DNA of 6,575 nucleotides. Origin: Micavibrio sp. UBA2020. GTDB taxonomy: Bacteria; Pseudomonadota; Alphaproteobacteria; Micavibrionales; UBA2020. The stretch covers positions 1-6,575 of the forward strand of contig DDBY01000022.1 of the NCBI GenBank assembly GCA_002334985.1. The letters are read 5' to 3'. The notes below the pieces were generated by a model, which saw nothing but the letters and a program-made list of their open reading frames with translations, was not told the DNA's origin and ran no database searches. A program made the position numbers and the translations under genes. Below are positions 1 through 5,531 of this stretch, piece by piece (the first letter of the stretch is position 1; each line of letters starts with the position of its first letter).

Positions 1-924
1 CTGAAAGACAGTCTTCTCAATTTCACGATGTACCGTGCCGGGCATATTCTGGGCGCGGCGTTTATCCGCATTGATGACGGCATGACGTCTGTTCTGTTTG
101 GCGGCGATATCGGCCGTTTGAACAATCCAGTCATGAAGCCGCCCGCGAAAATCCAGCAGGCGGATTATTTGCTGATTGAATCCACCTATGGCGACCGCCT
201 GCATAATACGGATGACCCGACAGAGGATATTTTCCGCGTGGTGCGCGATACGGCGGCGCGGGGCGGCACGGTGGTTATTCCCTCCTTTGCCGTCGGGCGG
301 ACGCAGGCGATTTTGTATCATATTTACCAGCTTAAAAAGCAGGGGCGCTTGTCCGACATCCCCGTCTTTGTCGATAGCCCCATGGCCATACGCGCAACCG
401 CCTTGATGGGGCGGCACCCTGCCGATCACCGTTTGTCGCCGGATGTCTGCAAAGCCATCGACGAGATGACGCGCTATACCCAGACAACCGAAGAGTCCAA
501 AGAAATCAACAGCCGTCATAACGGCATGCCCAAGGTGATTATTTCCGCCAGCGGTATGGCCACGGGCGGGCGCGTGCTGCATCACCTGAAACAATATGTC
601 GGCGATATGCGCAACACCGTGCTGCTGGCAGGTTTTCAGGCCGACGGCACGCGCGGCGACCGTCTGGCACGCGGCGAAAAGGAAATTTCTATCCACGGAG
701 AGATGTGGCCGGTACGCGCGCAAATTGTCAAGCTGGACAACATGTCCGCCCATGCGGATTACAGCGAGATACTCAGCTGGCTGGGCAATTTTAACGCCCA
801 GCCGCGCCGTGTTTTTATTACGCATGGCGAACCTGCGGCAGCCGAAGCCATGCAGGGGCATATCACGGATACCTTCGGCTGGGATGCGCATATCCCCGCG
901 ATGGGCGAAAGCGTCGATTTGTAA
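1..924 (+). CDS. Beta-CASP metallo-beta-lactamase ribonuclease (COG1236/CPSF73-like), 5'-truncated by window edge
   Basis: This is the C-terminal 307 residues of an MBL-fold RNA-processing nuclease, expected to be cytoplasmic and Zn-dependent. The frame is open to base 1, so the ATG at 28 is internal and not the start; the H-x-H-x-D-H metal motif must lie upstream of the window. Numbering from base 1, what is visible is: motif 3 His in GHILGA (H15); motif 4 Asp in GGDIGR (D36); beta-CASP motif A, ESTYGDR (E60); PSFAVGRTQ (94-102), the usual CPSF73/COG1236 segment; SASGMATGGR (182-191), the motif-B region; the GFQADGTRGDRLARG block after it; SAHAD (H251); and THGE with the terminal metal-ligand His (H275). 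All expected motifs in this part are intact, so the enzyme is probably active. It lies 15 bp upstream of the Nudix gene on the same strand. The family is certain; endo- versus exonuclease preference and substrate cannot be read from sequence. Confidence 0.93.
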   Translation: MKDSLLNFTMYRAGHILGAAFIRIDDGMTSVLFGGDIGRLNNPVMKPPAKIQQADYLLIESTYGDRLHNTDDPTEDIFRVVRDTAARGGTVVIPSFAVGRTQAILYHIYQLKKQGRLSDIPVFVDSPMAIRATALMGRHPADHRLSPDVCKAIDEMTRYTQTTEESKEINSRHNGMPKVIISASGMATGGRVLHHLKQYVGDMRNTVLLAGFQADGTRGDRLARGEKEISIHGEMWPVRAQIVKLDNMSAHADYSEILSWLGNFNAQPRRVFITHGEPAAAEAMQGHITDTFGWDAHIPAMGESVDL

Positions 925-929
925 AGGAG
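925..929 (+). promoter_or_regulatory. Shine-Dalgarno for the Nudix gene
   Basis: AGGAG begins immediately after the RNase stop codon (TAA, 922-924) and leaves 10 nt before the ATG at 940. It supports that start over the in-frame ATG at 1000, and it suggests translation of a shared message with the RNase gene. Confidence 0.7.
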
Positions 930-939
930 CGGGGCGGGC

Positions 940-2358
940 ATGCGGTTGCCGGTCAAATATTTGAATGCGTATAGAAACGTCAAGGGACGCCTTGACCTGA
1001 TGCGCTTTCTATTCCGGTGGGACAGCGACTACCGCAAAGACCTTGTTATCACCCTGCTGGCTTTTGTCCTGCTCGGCTATTCGATTTACGACCTTGATGA
1101 CTGGATGGATTTCGTCGCCATGTCTATCGAAGCGGCGATTATCATGATTCAGCTCGGCACCGAACTTTCCATCCTGCCGCGCGATTACCGTCCGTCATAC
1201 GGCGGTGTGCGCTATACGGTGCAAACCAGCACGCATATTGCGTATGAAGAGCTCAGCTTTTTGATGTCCGGCGTCTATCCGCCAGTGGTCGAGGAAATGC
1301 TCGGTTTTCACTACCCGATGGCGATTGTCGGGATGAGCCGTGAAAGCCCGCTGGTCAGCCCGTCTTTCGACGATACGTTCATGCTCAAACATAAAATTGT
1401 TTACCGCGAAGACGTGCGGGAGCGCCGCTATATCCGCTCTCGCCACCAGATACGTTATATCGCCATCCGTGTTGCGGATAAATTGCAGCACACAACCAAT
1501 GGCGTGAAACTGGCGTTGCAAGGGACGGCAGACGGGCTCTTGTCCGGCTGGCCGGTGGCGCTGCGCAAAACCTATTATTTCGATGCGCTCTTGACGCTGG
1601 AGGCCTTCCGCAGCCGTATCCTGCGCAACAATATCGACGGGCAGAAAGAGGTTTATACCGACCTTACGACCTATTTCCCCGTTTACAAGGAAACGATAAA
1701 CGGACAGGAAGCGGTGCGTTTTACCGCCGATTTTCATGAAAAGGTATCCGGCCACATCGGCATCACGTCTATTCTGGTGACAGAAAACCGCCGCGTGGCG
1801 ATGCTGTTTCAAGGCTCGACCAAGGCGATTGGCGCGCGTACGGTCAGCCTTGGCGGTTCCGGCTCCCTCGATTACGGCGACATGCAGCGCGCGCAATACC
1901 CTGAAGACCTGCGCGAGCTTCTGGCGGCGGGCATGGCGCGCGAAGTTGCCGAAGAAACCGGTTTCCCCGATAGTGTTGTCGAAATTAAGGACAATACCCT
2001 GATTACAGGGTTTTTCCGCTGGGTTGACCGCTGCGGCAAGCCGGAATTTGTCGGGCTTACGCGCCCCGACAAAATCGACTTTGCCAAAAACAAATCCATC
2101 GACGGCGACGAGGTTATCGGGTTCGAGGAAATTCCGGTGACCATCAACACGCTCGAAGATTTCATCGATGTTTTTAAATATATCCGCGATAAAGACATCA
2201 ACGTTTCGCTGTCATCGCTGATGGCGCTATACCGTCTGGTCGTGGTGGCACGCTACAGCCGCAGCGGCAATATGACGGAAACGCAGCGTAAAGTGTATGA
2301 CCGCATTTCAGCTTTCCTGTTCGATGGCGTGCCCATTACGCCTGCGGACGGCGAGTAA
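940..2358 (+). CDS. Membrane-anchored Nudix hydrolase-domain protein (two predicted TM helices)
   Basis: This 472-residue protein has three parts. Residues 1-34 are basic (net positive, cytoplasmic side). Two hydrophobic segments, about 35-50 and 57-73, are probably TM helices joined by a short acidic DLDDW turn. Residues about 80-265 form a mixed region I do not recognise. A Nudix fold follows at about 268-400. The Nudix box is REVAEETGF (334-342) with the upstream Glu at E326, giving E-x7-R-E-U-x-E-E-x-G-U; the metal-binding Glu residues are all present, but the box's leading Gly is Tyr320. Nudix enzymes cleave nucleoside diphosphates linked to another moiety; the substrate here is unknown. 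Basic N-terminus and TM hairpin imply that the catalytic domain faces the cytoplasm. The gene ends with tandem in-frame stops (TAA TAG). The TM-TM-Nudix order resembles the SMODS-associated Nudix proteins (Sa-NUDIX) described near CD-NTases, but that likeness is from memory of the architecture, not from an alignment. Confidence 0.85.
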   Translation: MRLPVKYLNAYRNVKGRLDLMRFLFRWDSDYRKDLVITLLAFVLLGYSIYDLDDWMDFVAMSIEAAIIMIQLGTELSILPRDYRPSYGGVRYTVQTSTHIAYEELSFLMSGVYPPVVEEMLGFHYPMAIVGMSRESPLVSPSFDDTFMLKHKIVYREDVRERRYIRSRHQIRYIAIRVADKLQHTTNGVKLALQGTADGLLSGWPVALRKTYYFDALLTLEAFRSRILRNNIDGQKEVYTDLTTYFPVYKETINGQEAVRFTADFHEKVSGHIGITSILVTENRRVAMLFQGSTKAIGARTVSLGGSGSLDYGDMQRAQYPEDLRELLAAGMAREVAEETGFPDSVVEIKDNTLITGFFRWVDRCGKPEFVGLTRPDKIDFAKNKSIDGDEVIGFEEIPVTINTLEDFIDVFKYIRDKDINVSLSSLMALYRLVVVARYSRSGNMTETQRKVYDRISAFLFDGVPITPADGE

Positions 2359-2373
2359 TAGCAGCCGGAAATT

Positions 2374-3366
2374 CTACGCAATCGCCGTTTCGCCGACTAC
2401 GGTGCCGCGCCAGTTGCGCAGCTGCGGCAGGCACAGCGGGCGTATAGCCGATAAAACCGCCTCATCGGCAAGACTGTGGCGCTGCAAAAGAGTATAAAGC
2501 GCTGCCTGCGCGCCACGCGTGGCGCCATCTTCGGTCTTAAGGGCGATAACGGTGTCGTGCGCGGGGATAACGGCGATATAGCACCCCTCGGCGCCTGTTT
2601 TTGAAAGAATACGCCCCGCCGCGGCCTGCATCAAAACCGTATCCAGTCTGTTTTTGCTGCCGCCGACATGCAGCGGGTGTTCGACCATGGCTTGGTATAT
2701 CTGGCGGCAGGCGCTGCCGCGGTGAAAGCCTGCACGCTCCGGCCGCATAAAAGCGGCAAAGCCGCGCGCGAGCGCGGCAAGCGGCATCGCGGGATTCGGG
2801 GCAGAGCAGCCATCAATGCCGCAATCGGTTGCGCAAAGCGCATGGCTGCATAAATCACCGATGACAGACAGAATTGTTTTCTGCACCGGATGTTCTGTAT
2901 CCAGATAGTCCCCGGCGGGTGTATTCATGAATTTGGCAAGCGCAAGCATCCCCGCGTGTTTGCCGGAGCAGTTATTGGCAAGCAGGCTGGCGGGCTTGCA
3001 GCTATCGATATACGGCGCATGCGCGCCGCAGCCAAGCGCGGTTTCATCAATCTCCATGCGTGCAAGCCAGGCGCCGACAGCGGCGGTATGCAAATCTTCG
3101 CCGCTGTGCGATGCGCAAGCGAGGGCGATTTCGGCATCACTGACGCCAAGCGCAGCTGCTGCGCCGCTTTCTATCAGCGCAACCGTCTGCAAAGGTTTGA
3201 GGGCGGAACGCGGGTAAATCACGCGCTCTTTATCGCCATAGGCTGCGGTGATGCCGCCATCGCCGTTCATGACCACGGCATGCACGCGGTGGGTGCTTTC
3301 GGTGCGTCCGGCGCGTGTGATGTGGATGCAAAGCGGGGCGGGCGCGGCAGGGGATTTTTTGGGCAT
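2374..3366 (-). CDS. L-asparaginase, PF06089 (Rhizobium etli ReAIV/ReAV-like) family
   Basis: The product hydrolyses L-asparagine to aspartate and ammonia. At 330 residues it has the family's usual length and appears complete. The signature residues are in order: PRSALKPLQ with the S-x-x-K pair S54/K57; ASHSGE with S86; NNCSGKH with C133 and K136; and IDGC with D185 and C187. By spacing these match the catalytic Ser/Lys residues and the Cys-Lys-Cys metal site reported for R. etli ReAV. This family is unrelated to the E. coli AnsA/AnsB type. There is no signal peptide, so it should be cytoplasmic. The ATG at 3366 is chosen because it precedes the first conserved block by a normal distance and lies about 20 nt after a predicted transcription start; there is no clear Shine-Dalgarno. 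The gene converges on the Nudix gene (15 bp gap) and diverges from the HAD gene (111 bp gap). Confidence 0.93.
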   Translation of the reverse strand: MPKKSPAAPAPLCIHITRAGRTESTHRVHAVVMNGDGGITAAYGDKERVIYPRSALKPLQTVALIESGAAAALGVSDAEIALACASHSGEDLHTAAVGAWLARMEIDETALGCGAHAPYIDSCKPASLLANNCSGKHAGMLALAKFMNTPAGDYLDTEHPVQKTILSVIGDLCSHALCATDCGIDGCSAPNPAMPLAALARGFAAFMRPERAGFHRGSACRQIYQAMVEHPLHVGGSKNRLDTVLMQAAAGRILSKTGAEGCYIAVIPAHDTVIALKTEDGATRGAQAALYTLLQRHSLADEAVLSAIRPLCLPQLRNWRGTVVGETAIA

Positions 3367-3394
3367 GGGTACATACCAAGGTTAAGGGTATTGA

Positions 3395-3423
3395 AATATA
3401 GACGTTTTTCGCGGCGTTGACAA
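3395..3423 (-). promoter_or_regulatory. Predicted sigma70-type promoter for the asparaginase gene
   Basis: Read on the minus strand, TTGTCA (3423-3418; 5 of 6 to consensus) is followed after exactly 17 bp by TATATT (3400-3395; 5 of 6). A start near 3388 would leave a leader of about 21 nt before the ATG at 3366. The leader has no obvious ribosome-binding site. Its -35 box overlaps that of the divergent HAD promoter by six bases. Confidence 0.6.
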
Positions 3424-3446
3424 AAGCTTCCGAAGCTTCATATCAT
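3417..3446 (+). promoter_or_regulatory. Predicted sigma70-type promoter for the HAD gene
   Basis: TTGACA (3417-3422, perfect -35) is followed after 18 bp by TATCAT (3441-3446, 5 of 6). The expected start is near 3453, giving a leader of about 25 nt that contains AAGGG (3462-3466), a modest Shine-Dalgarno 11 nt before the ATG at 3478. Confidence 0.65.
3424..3438. promoter_or_regulatory. Candidate operator: 7-bp inverted repeat between -35 and -10
   Basis: AAGCTTC-C-GAAGCTT is a perfect palindrome with 7-bp arms and a one-base centre. It begins two bases after the -35 box of the HAD promoter, inside that promoter's spacer, and directly abuts the upstream edge of the asparaginase -35 box. A dimeric regulator bound here would be expected to block the HAD promoter and could either block or stimulate the asparaginase promoter. 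No regulator gene is visible in the window. The palindrome is seen; its role is inferred. Confidence 0.5.
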
Positions 3447-3477
3447 CGGCATCCATAAAACAAGGGCTTGAACGGAT

Positions 3478-4284
3478 ATGGCGGCACAGGCACCCAAGGC
3501 GCTGGTGATTTTTGATTTGGTATCGACATTGACCGATGCCGCACCGCGCTATGTGCGCGCCTTTGCCGATGTGTGTGCGGCGCATGGCCATACGCCGCCA
3601 CCGGAGGCCGAAATCCTTGAAATGCTCGGCAATAAATCTCTTCCCGATATTATTCAGCATTTCATCGGCGACATGCCGGATGATTTGCGCAAGGTTTTTA
3701 TGCAGGACTGCAACAGCAGCTGCGATGCGCTGCTGCGCCGTGCCGATTGGCGCGAAGAGCTGTTTCCAAACGTACGCGAAGCCATTGAAACACTGCGCAT
3801 GATGGGCGTGACGCTGGGCATATATACGGGCACGCGCGAAGATGCGCTGGCGGCGCAGCTGGCATATCACGGCCTGACGGATTTGTTTGATGCGCGCTAT
3901 ATCCGCGGCAAAGACAATACGCGCGATGCGGGCATCAAGACGGCCGATTTGAAAGCCGCGCAAATGGCCGATATCGTGGCGGCTTTCCGCCGCGATGCGG
4001 GCAATGATGCCGTATTTGTTGTGATAGGCGACAGCGGCGCGGATGCCGCGGCGGCGGCACGTCAGGGGCTCGATTTCGCAGGTTTCGCCCGCGATGCGCG
4101 TAAACGTGACGAAATGGCGCGGGCGGGGGTGTCGCATGTCATGCGCGATTTTGCCGACCTGCCGGATTTTGTGATGCGTTTCATCAGGCCCGCGGGTAAT
4201 GATAATGCACAGGCGCAGCTCGCGCCGGAAAACGCGCCGCAGGGCAAATCTGCTGCGCGCCCTTGGTCCCCACCGAAGCCCTGA
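3478..4284 (+). CDS. HAD-superfamily hydrolase-like protein with altered motif I
   Basis: This 268-residue protein has a C1-cap HAD layout. Motif I is FDLVSTLTD (12-20), with the nucleophile position D13 and T17 kept. The helical cap spans about 20-95. Motif II is in GIYTGT (T117). A motif III Lys is likely K154 or K159, and motif IV is GDSGAD (D185, D189). Typical phosphatases of this group have D-x-D-G-T in motif I; here the second Asp (general acid/base) is Val15 and the Gly is Ser16. Phosphonoacetaldehyde hydrolases also lack this Asp (D-x-A-G-T), so the protein may be a non-phosphatase HAD enzyme or a weakly active relative; the substrate is unknown. Residues from about 237 on form a Pro/Ala/Gln-rich tail that looks disordered. 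The ATG at 3478 lies about 25 nt past a predicted transcription start. It is transcribed divergently from the asparaginase gene. Confidence 0.85.
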   Translation: MAAQAPKALVIFDLVSTLTDAAPRYVRAFADVCAAHGHTPPPEAEILEMLGNKSLPDIIQHFIGDMPDDLRKVFMQDCNSSCDALLRRADWREELFPNVREAIETLRMMGVTLGIYTGTREDALAAQLAYHGLTDLFDARYIRGKDNTRDAGIKTADLKAAQMADIVAAFRRDAGNDAVFVVIGDSGADAAAAARQGLDFAGFARDARKRDEMARAGVSHVMRDFADLPDFVMRFIRPAGNDNAQAQLAPENAPQGKSAARPWSPPKP

Positions 4285-4358
4285 AAACGGCCCTGCGCCC
4301 CTGTTTCTGCCCTTTACAGCTGTTGCGTGAAAATACCGCGCGGCCAATCAATTTTACG

Positions 4359-4388
4359 TTGCATGGGCGCTGCCGAATCAGTCATTAT
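4359..4388 (+). promoter_or_regulatory. Weak candidate promoter for the small protein gene
   Basis: TTGCAT (4359-4364) and CATTAT (4383-4388) are separated by 18 bp, each matching four of six consensus bases. They lie in the 142-bp gap after the HAD gene, 38 bp before the TTG start. The rest of the gap (4285-4358) shows no convincing hairpin followed by a T-run, so co-transcription with the HAD gene is equally possible. Confidence 0.28.
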
Positions 4389-4414
4389 TTCCGTAATCCA
4401 AACATTCACTCAAC

Positions 4415-4420
4415 AGGAGG
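4415..4420 (+). promoter_or_regulatory. Perfect Shine-Dalgarno that selects a TTG start
   Basis: AGGAGG lies 6 nt before TTG at 4427 and only 1 nt before an ATG at 4422. That ATG opens a reading frame of just ATG-ATT-TGA. Spacing favours TTG as the real start of the downstream gene. Confidence 0.7.
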
Positions 4421-4426
4421 CATGAT

Positions 4427-4702
4427 TTGACGTCCCCCGCTTTTAAACAAAAACTCACCATGGTGCGCGACTTTACGCTGGCGGCTTTGTTCGCAGGCGG
4501 TGCGATTGCCCATTACAACGCGACCACACCGGCAGATACCCGTCCGGCTGAAGCGCGCAATGCTTTTGTGGATGCTGCCCCCATACGTCTGGATTGGGCG
4601 ACGGCCTTTTTCAAGCCTGCGCAGGACACAACCGCCGCGCAAGCGCCCGCAGGGCAAAAAACATCTTTTACCGATGAAAAACCGATACGTCTTGGACGTT
4701 GA
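4427..4702 (+). CDS. Small hypothetical protein with N-terminal hydrophobic segment
   Basis: I do not recognise this 91-residue protein. It starts with TTG, chosen because a perfect AGGAGG stands 6 nt upstream; an internal ATG at 4460 (residue 12) is the alternative and has no good ribosome-binding site. Residues 1-14 are basic (three Lys and Arg), followed by a single hydrophobic stretch, about 16-29 (FTLAALFAGGAIAH), which could be a membrane anchor or an uncleaved/cleaved export signal. The rest is Ala/Pro/Thr-rich and probably unstructured. It carries the motif F-x-D-x-x-P-I-R-L twice: FVDAAPIRL at about 47-55 and FTDEKPIRL at the C-terminus (about 81-89). The gene follows the HAD gene on the same strand and converges on the lipoprotein gene with a 23-bp gap. 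The strong ribosome-binding site and the repeated motif argue that it is real. Confidence 0.65.
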   Translation: MTSPAFKQKLTMVRDFTLAALFAGGAIAHYNATTPADTRPAEARNAFVDAAPIRLDWATAFFKPAQDTTAAQAPAGQKTSFTDEKPIRLGR

Positions 4703-4725
4703 GCATAGGCGGGCGGTGACGGAGA

Positions 4726-5286
4726 TTAATCGACGTCGCCTGCCGCGCCGATGATAAGTCCCGGCGTCAGGTAATCGAACAGCGTCTTGCTGGAAGAATT
4801 ATTGACCTGTCCGCCCGTCAGGAACGGTTTTTGATACAGCTTGCCGTCTTTGAAAATAAGATTCAGGCGGTAGTCAAAACCTTTGGCGTCGGTCTGCACG
4901 CGAATAAGCGACGTAAAGCCGTGTTTGCGTTTCACAATTTTATATTCGATGCGGTAACCTTCGAGGGAGTCGAGGAACGACAGGATGTTCTCGTCTGTAT
5001 AGAAGTGAACGGGAATGCCTGCATCCTCACCGCCGAAAAGAACCCCGACGATTTCGTTGCGGGCAAGGCGGCGGAAATCTTTTTGCACGCGGCCGAGGCG
5101 GGCGAAGGTTTCTTCGCGGCTCATCCCGACTTCAAGGCTGTTCACCCAGGATTCAAGGTCGGCGTTTGAATCGTAAAACGATTTGTTGATGCTGTCGCTG
5201 CCGCCGGGCAGCGTGCCTGCACAGCCGCCAAGCGCGCATATCAAGGCAATCATCACCAGCACGAAGCTGCATTTCGCCCACATCAT
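4726..5286 (-). CDS. Small lipoprotein, BamE/SmpA-like motif
   Basis: The product is predicted to be exported and lipid-anchored. The frame is open to an ATG at 5439, but the ATG at 5286 is preferred because it gives a normal 21-residue lipoprotein signal: a short basic start (MMWAK), a hydrophobic core and the lipobox LGGC with the lipidated Cys at residue 22. This yields 186 residues. Mature residues after the Cys are Gly/Ser-rich and then a domain begins with ESWVNSLEVGMSREETFARLG (split here: about 44-64), whose G-M-S-R-E-E-x-x-x-x-L-G resembles the first repeat of BamE/SmpA-type and related small envelope lipoproteins. The remainder is beta-rich with alternating polar and hydrophobic residues. 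A specific role in outer-membrane assembly is not established. Two ATGs in tandem (5286, 5283) make the exact start uncertain by one residue, and the ATG at 5352 has an AGGAG only 2 nt upstream, too close to be convincing. Confidence 0.75.
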   Translation of the reverse strand: MMWAKCSFVLVMIALICALGGCAGTLPGGSDSINKSFYDSNADLESWVNSLEVGMSREETFARLGRVQKDFRRLARNEIVGVLFGGEDAGIPVHFYTDENILSFLDSLEGYRIEYKIVKRKHGFTSLIRVQTDAKGFDYRLNLIFKDGKLYQKPFLTGGQVNNSSSKTLFDYLTPGLIIGAAGDVD

Positions 5287-5531
5287 TTGTGCTGCGCCCA
5301 ATGTTTCGGCGGTGCGGATGCGGGTGCGGGCGGGGCGTGGTTGTTGGTGCATGGCTCCTGCTTGCGGGCGAAGGGCGGACGCGCCGCCTGCGCAACCTTT
5401 GCGCCACGGGGAGTCCGGTATTTTTATTATGGGGCACAAAAACGAAATAAATCATTAACATGCCCGCCCGAATGCGGGATAAACCTTGCCGCAGCCGCAT
5501 GTGCGGTGCAGCATTGCGGCGCCGGTGGCCA
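5287..5531 (-). promoter_or_regulatory. Intergenic leader region upstream of the lipoprotein gene
   Basis: The 245 bp between the polymerase stop and the lipoprotein start contain an AT-rich patch (about 5419-5460) in otherwise GC-rich DNA. On the minus strand it holds CATAAT (5431-5426; 5 of 6 to a -10 box) without a convincing -35 partner. If this is a promoter, the leader would be about 130 nt. Within that leader GGCGG (5374-5378) and CCGCC (5384-5388) can form a hairpin, flanked by TTGCG (5362-5366) and CGCAA (5391-5395), which can also pair. Next to the polymerase stop, CCGCA/TGCGG (5495-5506) and CCCGC/GCGGG (5463-5478) are short inverted repeats, but neither is followed directly by a T-run, so an intrinsic terminator is not supported. 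Confidence 0.35.

Noticed and set aside
28..30. ATG at 28 as the start of the RNase
   Set aside because: The frame is open to base 1 and the motif-3 GHILGA block begins five residues later, so most of the metal-binding domain must lie upstream.
1195..1896. Minus-strand frame of 233 codons inside the Nudix gene
   Set aside because: No motif and unusual His/Arg composition; it mirrors the codon bias of the plus-strand gene.
2890..3420. Plus-strand frame of 176 codons opposite the asparaginase
   Set aside because: It overlaps the conserved asparaginase active-site region and the divergent promoters; no family resemblance.
3918..4100. Recurring CGCGATGCG-type words in the HAD gene
   Set aside because: They encode repeated Arg-Asp-Ala in one frame with preferred codons and have no regular spacing, so they look like codon bias and not a repeat array.
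3382..4347. Long minus-strand frame of 321 codons opposite the HAD gene
   Set aside because: Its translation is rich in Arg, His and Ile with no recognisable motif, and it overlies a gene with clear HAD motifs and its promoter.
5287..5439. Upstream extension of the lipoprotein to the ATG at 5439
   Set aside because: It would place about 51 Arg/Pro/Gly-rich residues before a standard lipoprotein signal peptide; the ATG at 5286 gives a normal signal.
5463..5506. Possible intrinsic terminator after the polymerase gene
   Set aside because: The stems are only 5 bp and no T-run follows directly on the minus strand.
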